From positions 1-64,000 of the forward strand of contig NZ_SRRU01000002.1 in the NCBI RefSeq assembly GCF_004784465.1: a DNA stretch of 64,000 nucleotides, read 5' to 3'. The translations under genes and the position numbers were made by a program. The stretch comes from Streptomyces griseoluteus. GTDB taxonomy: Bacteria > Actinomycetota > Actinomycetes > Streptomycetales > Streptomycetaceae. Shown here one piece after another: positions 56,818 through 64,000 of the stretch (its first letter is position 1; the number at the start of each line of letters is the position of its first letter). The notes under the pieces were generated by a model. That model was not told where the DNA came from, did no database searches, and was given only the letters and a program-made list of their open reading frames with translations.

Positions 56818-57669
56818 ATGGTCGTACGCGGATTTCTGGGGGGCCGGCGCCGGGAGTACCAGGCGCCGGAACCGCACCCGTCCGGCGCCCGCGCGCCGAA
56901 GCTTCCCGGTGAGCTGGTCCCCGAGCACGTGGCGATCGTCATGGACGGCAACGGGCGCTGGGCCAAGGAGCGGGGGCTGCCGCGTACCGAGGGGCACAAG
57001 GTGGGCGCCGAGCAGGTGCTCGACGTGCTCCAGGGGGCGATCGAGGCGGGCGTCCGCAACATCTCGCTCTACGCCTTCTCCACCGAGAACTGGAAGCGGT
57101 CGCCCGACGAGGTCCGCTTCCTCATGAACTTCAACCGCGACTTCATCCGCAAGTCCCGCGACCAGCTCGACGCGCTGGGCATCCGGGTGCGCTGGGTCGG
57201 GCGCATGCCCAAGCTGTGGAAGTCGGTGGCGAAGGAACTCCAGGTCGCGCAGGAGCAGACCAAGGACAACGATCTCCTCACCCTGTACTTCTGCATGAAC
57301 TACGGCGGCCGCGCCGAGATCGCCGACGCCGCGCAGGCCATCGCCGAGGACGTCAAGGCGGGCCGCCTGGACCCGGCCAAGGTCACCGAGAAGACCGTCC
57401 AGAAGTACCTCTACTACCCCGACATGCCCGACGTGGACCTCTTCCTCCGCCCCAGCGGCGAACAGCGCACGTCGAACTACCTGTTGTGGCAGAGCGCCTA
57501 CGCGGAGATGGTCTTCCAGGACGTCCTGTGGCCCGACTTCGACCGCCGTGACCTGTGGCGCGCGTGCGTCGAATTCGCCTCGCGCGACCGTCGCTTCGGG
57601 GGAGCGGTCCCGAACGAGGAGCTGCTGGCGATGGAGGCGGCGATGAAGGGCGACGACTCGGCGTCGTAG
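56818..57669 (+). CDS. uppS: Isoprenyl transferase (undecaprenyl diphosphate synthase family)
   Basis: 283 residues. [20 protein letters not shown] (catalytic Asp), [25 protein letters not shown] and [20 protein letters not shown] are the cis-prenyltransferase motifs. It makes the C55 (or shorter Z-polyprenyl) carrier for cell wall synthesis. The N-terminal ~25 residues ([16 protein letters not shown]) are a typical actinobacterial extension. It is in one unit with recO. Confidence 0.96.
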   Translation: MVVRGFLGGRRREYQAPEPHPSGARAPKLPGELVPEHVAIVMDGNGRWAKERGLPRTEGHKVGAEQVLDVLQGAIEAGVRNISLYAFSTENWKRSPDEVRFLMNFNRDFIRKSRDQLDALGIRVRWVGRMPKLWKSVAKELQVAQEQTKDNDLLTLYFCMNYGGRAEIADAAQAIAEDVKAGRLDPAKVTEKTVQKYLYYPDMPDVDLFLRPSGEQRTSNYLLWQSAYAEMVFQDVLWPDFDRRDLWRACVEFASRDRRFGGAVPNEELLAMEAAMKGDDSAS

Positions 57670-57718
57670 TGCCTGCGCGTGTCCTCGTGCCACTTCGTGA
57701 CTTCGTGACTTCGTGTGA

Positions 57719-57751
57719 GAACGCCCCCTGCCTGTCCGGCAGGGGGCGTTC
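57719..57751 (+). terminator. Terminator after uppS
   Basis: 14-bp arms GAACGCCCCCTGCC/GGCAGGGGGCGTTC with a 5-nt loop, followed by TT. It lies between convergent uppS and zur. Three 9-bp ACTTCGTGA-like repeats precede it (57692-57716). Confidence 0.85.
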
Positions 57752-57803
57752 TTGTCGTGCGGGGGCTTGTGGGCAGGGGGGTCCTCGTGCGGGGCCTTCC
57801 GGC

Positions 57804-58220
57804 TCAGTCGGTGGCTTCCGCGCAGTCCGCGCAGGTACCGAAGATCTCCACCGTGTGGGCGACGTTCACGTAGCCGTGTTCGGAGGCGATGGCCTCGGCC
57901 CACTTCTCCACGGCGGGGCCCTCCACCTCGACGGCCTTGCCGCAGGTGCGGCAGACCAGGTGGTGGTGGTGTTCGCCCGTGGAGCAGCGACGGTAGACCG
58001 ACTCACCGTCCGAGGTACGCAGCACGTCGACCTCGCCGGCGTCGGCGAGGGACTGGAGGGTGCGGTAGACGGTGGTGAGCCCGACCGAGTCGCCCTTGTG
58101 CTTGAGCATGTCGTGGAGATCCTGCGCACTGCGGAACTCGTCGACCTCGTCGAGGGCCGCCGCCACCGCCGCGCGCTGCTTGGTCGCGCGGCCCTTCACG
58201 GGCGGTCCAGCGGTCGTCAC
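57804..58220 (-). CDS. zur: Zinc uptake regulator Zur (Fur family)
   Basis: 138 residues from GTG 58220. The winged helix is RATKQRAAVAAALDEVDEFR and SVGLTTVYRTLQSLADAG, followed by the regulatory metal sites GEHHHHLVCRTCGKAVEVEG and FGTCADCAEATD (CxxC pairs). It binds Zn2+ and represses zinc uptake genes. It lies downstream of znuBC, with a 140-bp gap. Longer upstream in-frame starts lack support. Confidence 0.96.
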   Translation of the reverse strand: MTTAGPPVKGRATKQRAAVAAALDEVDEFRSAQDLHDMLKHKGDSVGLTTVYRTLQSLADAGEVDVLRTSDGESVYRRCSTGEHHHHLVCRTCGKAVEVEGPAVEKWAEAIASEHGYVNVAHTVEIFGTCADCAEATD

Positions 58221-58360
58221 CGGGTGCCTCCTCAGATCTGCGCCTCTGACCGGCCCATTGTGCCAGCCGTTGCCCCCGGCGGTCAGACGCGAAGCCGCGT
58301 CCGGTGGTTCGGGAGTGCGGGGCGTGCACGGGGCCGGTGCTGCGGCGGGGTGCCCCGAGG

Positions 58361-59254
58361 TCAGACGCCCACCTCGTCCCCCGCGGGTCGTGTCGCCGGG
58401 ATCGCGCACTCGACCGGGTCCCCGGTGGGCCGGGTCGCCCGGGCCCGCCGACGGGCCAGGGGCGTGGCGAGGGCGGTCATGACGGCGAAGGCGGCGATGG
58501 TGAGAAGGACGATCGTGGCGCCCGGGGGGACGTCCTCGTAGAACGAGGTGATCGTGCCGCCTATGGACACCGTCACGCCCAGGGCCACCGCTATAGCGAA
58601 CGTCGCCGCGAAGCTGCGGGTCAGCTGCTGGGCGGCGGCCACCGGGACCACCATGAGCGCCGACACCAGGATCAGGCCGACGACACGCATCGCCACGGTG
58701 ACGGTGACCGCCGCCGTGACCGCGACGAGCAGGTTCAGCGCACGCACCGGCAGCCCGGTGACCCGCGCGAACTCCTCGTCCTGGCTGACGGCGAACAACT
58801 GCCGCCGCAGCCCGAGCGTCACCGCGACCACAGCCGCGCCGAGCACGAGGATCGCGGTCACATCGGCCGGCGCCACCGTGGACAGCGAGCCGAAGAGATA
58901 CGACGTGAGGTTGGCATTGGATCCGCCCGGCGCGAGGTTGACGAAGAGCACACCGCCCGCCATACCGCCGTAGAAGAGCATGGCGAGCGCGATGTCACCC
59001 CGCGTCCTGCCGTACCACCGGATCAGCTCCATCAGCACCGATCCCGCCACGGAGACGAGCGTCGCCATCCACACCGGCGACGAGTTCAGCAGGAAACCCA
59101 GACCGACACCGGTCATCGCCACGTGCCCGATGCCGTCACCCATCAGCGGCTGGCGGCGCTGCACGAGGTAGATGCCGATCGCCGGCGCGATGACACCGAC
59201 CAGGACGGCCGCGAGCAGCGCCCGCTGCATGAAGGCGTAGTTCAGGAAGTCCAT
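58361..59254 (-). CDS. znuB: Zinc ABC transporter permease ZnuB
   Basis: 297 residues, ABC-3 family permease with 8 or more hydrophobic segments. FLNYAFMQRALLAAVLVGVI, PLMGDGIGHVAMTGVGLGFL, and the late GLILVSALMVVPVAAAQQ (EAA-like loop) are typical. It forms the membrane channel of the high-affinity zinc importer. The ATG at 59254 shares its first base with the end of znuC, whose stop codon is at 59254-59256. It is part of the znuA-znuC-znuB operon. Confidence 0.95.
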   Translation of the reverse strand: MDFLNYAFMQRALLAAVLVGVIAPAIGIYLVQRRQPLMGDGIGHVAMTGVGLGFLLNSSPVWMATLVSVAGSVLMELIRWYGRTRGDIALAMLFYGGMAGGVLFVNLAPGGSNANLTSYLFGSLSTVAPADVTAILVLGAAVVAVTLGLRRQLFAVSQDEEFARVTGLPVRALNLLVAVTAAVTVTVAMRVVGLILVSALMVVPVAAAQQLTRSFAATFAIAVALGVTVSIGGTITSFYEDVPPGATIVLLTIAAFAVMTALATPLARRRARATRPTGDPVECAIPATRPAGDEVGV

Positions 59255-60033
59255 CAGCTCAGCAGTCCCGTACGGATCGGTTCGGCGCCCGCGTGCGGAT
59301 GCACGTGGTCGTGGCCGGGCAGGGCGTGCTGGCCGACGGCCTTCGGCGGCGGCCCGTCGTGCAGCACACAGCCGTCCCGCAGCACCACCGCGCGGTCGAT
59401 CAGCGGCTCCAGCGGGCCCAGTTCGTGCAGCACCAGCAGAACGGTCGCCCCGGCGGCCACCTGCTCGCGCAGGGTCGCGGCCAGCACCTCCTGGCTGGCG
59501 AGGTCGACACCCGCCATCGGCTCGTCCATGATCAGAAGCTCCGGCTCGGACACCAGCGCCCGGGCGATCAGCACCCGCTGGTGCTGACCCCCGGAGAGCG
59601 CCGTCACCGAGTCCCTGGCCCGGTCCGCCATGCCGACCAGCTCCAGCGCCCGCTGCACCGCCTCCCGGTCCGCCTTGCGGAAGAACCCGAAGCGGGTCCG
59701 CGCCAGCCGCCCCGACGACACGATCTCGGACACCGTGGCCGGTACGCCCCCGGCGGCGGAGGTGCGCTGGGGGACGTAGCCCACACGGGCCCAGTCCCGG
59801 AAGGACCGCAACGGCGTCCCGAACAGCTCGACGGCGCCGGAGGTGGCCGGCACCTGCCCGATGGCGGTCCGCACGGCCGTGGACTTGCCCGAACCGTTGG
59901 CCCCGAGCAGCGCGACGACCTCACCGGGCCGCACGCTCAGGTCGATGCCCCGCAGCACCGGCCGCCCGCCCAGCTCGGCCCGCACGTCCCGCAGGGTCAG
60001 TACGGGCGCCGACTCCCGCTCGTCGCCGGTCAC
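59254..60033 (-). CDS. znuC: Zinc ABC transporter ATP-binding protein ZnuC
   Basis: 259 residues from GTG 60033. VVALLGANGSGKSTAVR (Walker A), VGYVPQRTSA (Q-loop), VTALSGGQHQRVLIARALVS (signature), LLIMDEPMAGVD (Walker B) and VLHELG (H-loop). It powers zinc import with znuB and znuA. The C-terminus is His-rich (QHALPGHDHVHPH). The GTG overlaps the znuA stop codon (GTGA), so the genes are coupled. Confidence 0.96.
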   Translation of the reverse strand: MTGDERESAPVLTLRDVRAELGGRPVLRGIDLSVRPGEVVALLGANGSGKSTAVRTAIGQVPATSGAVELFGTPLRSFRDWARVGYVPQRTSAAGGVPATVSEIVSSGRLARTRFGFFRKADREAVQRALELVGMADRARDSVTALSGGQHQRVLIARALVSEPELLIMDEPMAGVDLASQEVLAATLREQVAAGATVLLVLHELGPLEPLIDRAVVLRDGCVLHDGPPPKAVGQHALPGHDHVHPHAGAEPIRTGLLS

Positions 60034-60989
60034 TTGGACCCCAGCGCGCTCTGGAGGGCCTTGAGGTTGGCCCGCTGGACGGCGAGGTAGTCCTGGCCGC
60101 GCGACTTCTTCGTGATGCCCTCGATCGGATCGAGCACGTCCGTCTTCAGGCCCGCGTCCCCGGCGACGGTCTTCGCGGTCCTGTCGCTGACCAGCGTCTC
60201 GTAGAACACGGTCGAGACCCCGTCCGCCTTGGCGAGCTTGTGCAGCTCCCGCACCCGCGCCCCGCTCGGCTCGGACTCGGGGTCCAGCCCGCTGATCGCC
60301 TCCTCGGTGAGGCCGTACCGCTCGGCGAGGTAACCGAAGGCCGCGTGCGTCGTGATGAAGACCTTGGACCGGGTGTGCGCCAGGCCCTCCTCGAAGTCGG
60401 TGTTCAGCTCGTCCAGCTGGTTCACCAGGGCCGCGGTGTTCTTCTTGTAGTCCGCAGCGTGGTCCGGGTCCGCCTTCTCGAACGCACGGCCGACACCCTG
60501 GGCGACCTCGGCGTACCGCACCGGGTCGAGCCAGATGTGCGGGTCCTTGCCGTTCTCCCCCTCGTGGTCGTGGCCCTCGTGCTCGGCGGCGTGGCCCCCG
60601 ACCTCGGTGCCGTGCTCCTCCAGCGTGGTCAGCGTGGCCGCGTCGATCTTCGTCCTCACCGGCGACTGGTCCACCGCCTCGTCCACCGACGGCTGCAGCC
60701 CCTTCAGATAGAGGACGGCGTCGGAACGCTCCAGCCCGCCTATCTGCCGCGGGCTGATCTCCAGGTCGTGCGGCTCCTGGCCCGGCGAGGTGAGCGTGGT
60801 CACGTGCACGTGGTCCCCGCCGATCCGCTCCGCGAGGTAGGCCATCGGATAGAAGGAGGCGACGACGTCGAACTTCCCCGTGTCCCCCGAAGCGGCGCTG
60901 CTGTCCGAGCAGGCGGACAGCGTCCCCAGGCCCAGCGCGGTCACGGCCGCTATCGCGGACCCGGATATGAGGCGTCGTCGTACGTTCAT
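60030..60989 (-). CDS. znuA: Zinc-binding lipoprotein ZnuA
   Basis: 319 residues from ATG 60989; a TTG at 61004 or ATG at 60998 would lengthen it. Signal peptide with lipobox LGTLSAC (Cys ~27). Cluster A-I family features: VVASFYPMAYLAERIGGDHV, EPHDLEISP (His), a His/Asp-rich loop HAAEHEGHDHEGENG, DPHIWLDPV, THAAFGYLA and the late TVFYETLVSD. It captures zinc outside the membrane and hands it to ZnuB. Two Zur-box-like sites overlap or precede the start. Confidence 0.95.
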   Translation of the reverse strand: MNVRRRLISGSAIAAVTALGLGTLSACSDSSAASGDTGKFDVVASFYPMAYLAERIGGDHVHVTTLTSPGQEPHDLEISPRQIGGLERSDAVLYLKGLQPSVDEAVDQSPVRTKIDAATLTTLEEHGTEVGGHAAEHEGHDHEGENGKDPHIWLDPVRYAEVAQGVGRAFEKADPDHAADYKKNTAALVNQLDELNTDFEEGLAHTRSKVFITTHAAFGYLAERYGLTEEAISGLDPESEPSGARVRELHKLAKADGVSTVFYETLVSDRTAKTVAGDAGLKTDVLDPIEGITKKSRGQDYLAVQRANLKALQSALGSK

Positions 60990-61025
60990 GACAGTCATTT
61001 TCAACTAAGTTGGAAACGATTGTCA
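60989..61025. promoter_or_regulatory. Two Zur-box-like operators upstream of znuA
   Basis: Minus strand TGAAAATGACTGTCA (60989-61003) and TGACAATCGTTTCCA (61011-61025) both resemble the Streptomyces Zur box TGAAAATGATTTTCA. Their centres are 22 bp apart, two helical turns. This suggests zinc-dependent repression of znuACB by the Zur encoded in the same cluster. Confidence 0.75.
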
Positions 61026-61218
61026 ACAAGCTGCCCGCCCGGAGCTCGCGACGCGGATTCTCCGGGTCGGCTTGGTAAGGGTTAGGGCGGGCTTCGACGG
61101 CTTCGGGAGGGGCGTCGGCGGGGGCCGATTTGGCCGTGGGGGAGCATGCGCCGGTAACCTGAATCATTCGCTGGAAGCATCTCGCTTCAACGCCCGTCGT
61201 CGTAATGAAGAGAGCACC

Positions 61219-62601
61219 GTGGCCGCCGACAAGATCGACACCATCGTCAGCCTGAGCAAGCGCCGTGGCTTCGTTTTCCCCTGCAGTGAGATCTACGGCG
61301 GACAGCGTGCCGCCTGGGACTACGGACCGCTGGGTGTCGAGCTCAAGGAGAACATCAAGCGTCAGTGGTGGCGCTACATGGTGACGTCGCGCGAGGACGT
61401 GGTCGGTATCGACTCGTCCGTCATCCTGGCCCCCGAGGTCTGGGTCGCCTCCGGTCACGTCGCCACCTTCACGGACCCGCTGACCGAGTGCACCTCGTGT
61501 CACAAGCGGTTCCGCGCGGACCACCTGGAAGAGGCGTACGAGGAGAAGAAGGGCCACGCCCCGGCGAACGGCCTGGCCGACCTCAACTGCCCGAACTGCG
61601 GCAACAAGGGCACCTTCACCGAGCCCAAGCAGTTCTCCGGTCTGCTCTCCACCCACCTCGGCCCGACCCAGGACTCCGGCTCCGTCGCCTACCTGCGTCC
61701 CGAGACCGCCCAGGGCATCTTCACCAACTTCGCCCAGGTGCAGACCACTTCGCGCCGCAAGCCGCCCTTCGGTATCGCGCAGATGGGCAAGTCCTTCCGC
61801 AACGAGATCACGCCCGGCAACTTCATCTTCCGGACCCGCGAGTTCGAGCAGATGGAGATGGAGTTCTTCGTCAAGCCGGGCGAGGACGAGGAGTGGCAGG
61901 AGTACTGGATGCAGCAGCGCTGGAACTGGTACACCAACCTCGGCCTGCGCGAGGAGAACATGCGCTGGTTCGAGCACCCGAAGGAGAAGCTCTCCCACTA
62001 CTCCAAGCGCACTGCCGACATCGAGTACCGCTTCTCGTTCGGCGGCTCGGAGTGGGGCGAGCTGGAGGGTGTCGCCAACCGCACGGACTACGACCTCGGC
62101 GCGCACGCCAAGGCGTCCGGCCAGGACCTCTCCTACTTCGACCAGGAGGCCGGCGAGCGCTGGACCCCCTACGTCATCGAGCCCGCCGCCGGTGTCGGCC
62201 GCACCATGCTGGCCTTCCTCCTCGACGCCTACACCGAGGACGAGGCGCCCAACGCCAAGGGCAAGATGGAGAAGCGCGTCGTGCTGCGCCTCGACCACCG
62301 TCTCGCGCCGGTCAAGGTCGCGGTGCTCCCGCTCTCCCGCAACCCGGAGCTGTCTCCGAAGGCCAAGGGTCTCGCCCAGGCGCTGCGCCAGAACTGGAAC
62401 ATCGACTTCGACGACGCCGGCGCCATCGGCCGCCGCTACCGTCGTCAGGACGAGATCGGTACCCCCTTCTGCGTGACCGTCGACTTCGACACGCTCGAGG
62501 ACAACGCGGTGACCGTGCGCGAGCGCGACACCATGAAGCAGGAGCGGGTCTCCCTCGACCAGATCGAGGGCTACCTCGCCGCCCGTCTGATCGGCGCCTG
62601 A
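61219..62601 (+). CDS. glyS: Glycyl-tRNA synthetase, alpha2 (class II) type
   Basis: 460 residues, the size expected for the dimeric actinobacterial enzyme. [20 protein letters not shown] is at the N-terminus, then a zinc-ribbon-like insert with CTSCHKRFR and CPNCGNKG. Class II motif 2 is [20 protein letters not shown]; motif 3 is [14 protein letters not shown]; the anticodon-binding domain is C-terminal. It charges tRNA-Gly. GTG 61219 fits homologues ([17 protein letters not shown]); the longer frame is not supported. It is divergent from znuA and followed by a terminator. Confidence 0.97.
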   Translation: MAADKIDTIVSLSKRRGFVFPCSEIYGGQRAAWDYGPLGVELKENIKRQWWRYMVTSREDVVGIDSSVILAPEVWVASGHVATFTDPLTECTSCHKRFRADHLEEAYEEKKGHAPANGLADLNCPNCGNKGTFTEPKQFSGLLSTHLGPTQDSGSVAYLRPETAQGIFTNFAQVQTTSRRKPPFGIAQMGKSFRNEITPGNFIFRTREFEQMEMEFFVKPGEDEEWQEYWMQQRWNWYTNLGLREENMRWFEHPKEKLSHYSKRTADIEYRFSFGGSEWGELEGVANRTDYDLGAHAKASGQDLSYFDQEAGERWTPYVIEPAAGVGRTMLAFLLDAYTEDEAPNAKGKMEKRVVLRLDHRLAPVKVAVLPLSRNPELSPKAKGLAQALRQNWNIDFDDAGAIGRRYRRQDEIGTPFCVTVDFDTLEDNAVTVRERDTMKQERVSLDQIEGYLAARLIGA

Positions 62602-62614
62602 CCTTCGCATTTCC

Positions 62615-62658
62615 GCCCACCCTCCTGCCCGGTCCCCCGGGTCGGAGGGTGGGCTTTT
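62615..62658 (+). terminator. Intrinsic terminator after glyS
   Basis: GCCCACCCTCC pairs with GGAGGGTGGGC and is followed by TTTT, 14 bp after the stop codon. Confidence 0.85.
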
Positions 62659-62703
62659 CCGTGTCTGGACGGGGTCTACCCGGAATCCGCTGACAAGTAA
62701 CAG

Positions 62704-62727
62704 CTGACAGATATTGAATTCTGTCAG
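62704..62727. promoter_or_regulatory. Palindromic operator upstream of aldo/keto reductase gene
   Basis: CTGACAG (62704-62710) and CTGTCAG (62721-62727) form a perfect 7-bp inverted repeat with an AT-rich 10-bp spacer, 21 bp before the ATG. The TetR-family regulator downstream in the same orientation is a likely ligand. Confidence 0.6.
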
Positions 62728-62748
62728 TCCACGTGCCAAGCTGGACGC

Positions 62749-63759
62749 ATGACGATCCCCACGCGAAATCTCGGAACCACCGGCCCCCAGGTCTCCGCCC
62801 TCGGCCTCGGCTGCATGGGAATGTCGGGTATGTACGGAGAAGCGGACCGCCCGGAAGCCATTCACACGGTGCACGCCGCTCTGGAAGCAGGCGTCACCCT
62901 CATCGACACCGGCGACTTCTACGGCATGGGTCACAACGAAATGCTGGTGGGCGAAGCCCTGCGCACCGCCCCGGCCCACCTGCGTGACAACGCGGTGCTG
63001 AGCGTGAAGTTCGGCGCCCTGCGCGACCCGGACGGCGCCTGGCTCGGCTTCGACGGCCGGCCCGCCGCGGTGAAGACCTTCGCCGCCTACTCCCTCCAGC
63101 GCCTCGGCGTGGACCACATCGACATCTACCGACCCTCCCGCCTCGACCCGGACGTCCCGATCGAGGAGACGGTCGGCGTGGTCGCGGAACTGGTGGAGAA
63201 GGGGTGGGTGAAGCACATCGGCCTCAGCGAGGTCGGCCCCGACACCATCCGCCGGGCCGCCGCCACCGCCCCGATCTCCGACCTCCAGATCGAGTACGCG
63301 CTGATCTCGCGCGGCATCGAGCGGGAGATCCTCCCCACCCTCCGCGAGCTGGGCATCGGCGTCACCGCGTACGGCGTGCTCTCCCGCGGCCTGCTCTCCA
63401 ACCACATCTCCGCCGACCGCGACTTCGCCGCCACCGACTTCCGCGCCTTCTCGCCCCGCTTCCAGGGCGAGAACTTCCGGCACAACCTGAGCCTGGTCGA
63501 CTCCCTCCGCAAGATCGCGGAACAGAAGGGGGCCACGGTCGCGCAGATCGCCATCGCCTGGGTCCTGGCCCAGGGCTCCGACATCGTGCCGGTCATCGGC
63601 TCCCGCACCCCCGAGCGGCTGTCCGAGGCGCTGGGCGCCCTGGACATCACCCTGGACGCCGCCGACCTCGCCGCCATCGAGGAGGCCGTCCCGGCCGACG
63701 CGGCGGCCGGCGAGCGGTACGCCCCCGCGCAGATGGCCATGCTGGACAGCGAGCGATGA
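62749..63759 (+). CDS. Aldo/keto reductase
   Basis: 336 residues of the AKR11/13-like group. GLGCMGMSGMYG, ALEAGVTLIDTGDFYG (Asp/Tyr of the catalytic tetrad), LSVKFGALRDPDG (Lys) and GVDHIDIYRPSRLDPDVPIE, in which the usual catalytic His is Ser. The C-terminus has VLAQGSDIVPVIGSRTPERL. It is probably NADPH-dependent; the substrate is unknown. A TetR regulator lies 39 bp downstream and a palindrome upstream. Confidence 0.92.
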   Translation: MTIPTRNLGTTGPQVSALGLGCMGMSGMYGEADRPEAIHTVHAALEAGVTLIDTGDFYGMGHNEMLVGEALRTAPAHLRDNAVLSVKFGALRDPDGAWLGFDGRPAAVKTFAAYSLQRLGVDHIDIYRPSRLDPDVPIEETVGVVAELVEKGWVKHIGLSEVGPDTIRRAAATAPISDLQIEYALISRGIEREILPTLRELGIGVTAYGVLSRGLLSNHISADRDFAATDFRAFSPRFQGENFRHNLSLVDSLRKIAEQKGATVAQIAIAWVLAQGSDIVPVIGSRTPERLSEALGALDITLDAADLAAIEEAVPADAAAGERYAPAQMAMLDSER

Positions 63760-63798
63760 GCAGGAACCGGTGACCGGCGCGCCGGGTACGGTCTAGGC

Positions 63799-64000
63799 AT
63801 GGCAGCGACCGAGACCCTGACCGCCGAGCGCATCCTCGAGGCAACGGAGGAGGTGCTGCGCCGCCACGGGCCGGCCAAGGCCACCGTGGTCGACGTGGCC
63901 CGTGCTCTCGGCGTCAGCCACGGCAGTGTCTACCGCCACTTCCGCACCAAGGCGGCGCTGCGCGAGGCGGTCACCAAGCGCTGGCTGGACCGCACCTCGG
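63799..64000 (+). CDS. TetR-family transcriptional regulator, 5' part
   Basis: The first 67 residues before the window end. RILEATEEVLRRHGPAKATV, then VDVARALGVSHGSVYRHFRT, is a TetR N-terminal HTH. TACGGT 6 nt before the ATG suggests a leaderless start. It probably controls the adjacent aldo/keto reductase gene through the CTGACAG/CTGTCAG palindrome (inference). Confidence 0.9.
   Translation, partial: MAATETLTAERILEATEEVLRRHGPAKATVVDVARALGVSHGSVYRHFRTKAALREAVTKRWLDRTS

Noticed and set aside
59254..63483. A 1409-codon minus-strand open frame spanning znuC and upstream DNA
   Set aside because: Only its C-terminal 259 codons (ZnuC) are real. The rest is antisense to glyS, znuA and the aldo/keto reductase and has low-complexity translation.

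Overview
The window is a high-GC actinobacterial chromosome segment, almost certainly Streptomyces. Codon third positions are strongly G/C, GTG starts are common, and the gene order is the conserved core block comEC(3' end)-holA-rpsT-lepA-fadD-spoIIE-like-hemW-hrcA-dnaJ-rsmE ... phoH-ybeY-corC-era-leuA-recO-uppS-zur-znuBCA-glyS. No rRNA, tRNA, CRISPR array or recognisable insertion sequence was found.

Positions 1-3684 look like the edge of an integrated or decayed mobile element. They hold a partial GntR-type regulator, a cluster of CTGACA repeats and paired TGTCCSGGACA palindromes, a frameshifted membrane protein, a secreted repeat protein, a truncated helix-turn-helix gene and another HTH-like gene, with lower GC in 1770-3550. 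Host sequence resumes at about 3685 with only the last ~46 codons of comEC, so the element appears to interrupt or replace the comEC 3' region.

Positions 3998-26000 are housekeeping: a frameshifted small gene, holA, rpsT, lepA, an acyl-CoA ligase, a SpoIIE-type phosphatase, hemW, the CIRCE-controlled hrcA-dnaJ operon, rsmE, a tricorn-like protease, a HIT protein, rnz and an adenine/adenosine deaminase. Positions 27148-31086 hold a candidate structured small RNA, a two-gene D-glucarate catabolic operon behind a promoter with a palindromic operator, and a PfkB sugar kinase. A 78-bp tandem repeat array (31481-31930) fills the gap before phoH-ybeY-corC. Positions 35330-44632 are more accessory: an S66 peptidase, a divergent MFS/XRE pair, a degenerate cytidine-deaminase-like gene, amtB-glnK with a GlnR-like site array, era, a GH1 glucosidase, and an M4 protease with its emfourin-type inhibitor. 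leuA follows behind a leucine-rich leader peptide and an attenuator hairpin.

Positions 46800-53340 are the most accessory part. A STAND NTPase (NB-ARC/TPR) carries an N-terminal GSALGxNS motif. The same motif occurs twice at the C-terminus of a divergently encoded small membrane protein, and an EF-hand-like protein is translationally coupled behind the NTPase. I infer an NLR/amyloid-type signalling cassette with a membrane effector; this is the best candidate for a little-described system here. Next to it lie a GNAT-DUF397-XRE chain whose XRE gene has an in-frame stop codon, and two small hypothetical genes.

Positions 53417-64000 return to core functions: a large secreted amidase, recO, uppS, the Zur regulon (zur, znuB, znuC, znuA with two Zur-box-like sites), glyS, and an aldo/keto reductase with a TetR regulator cut by the window end. 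Many genes have a -10-like hexamer 6-8 nt before the start codon and no Shine-Dalgarno sequence, which suggests leaderless transcripts and was used to choose several starts.
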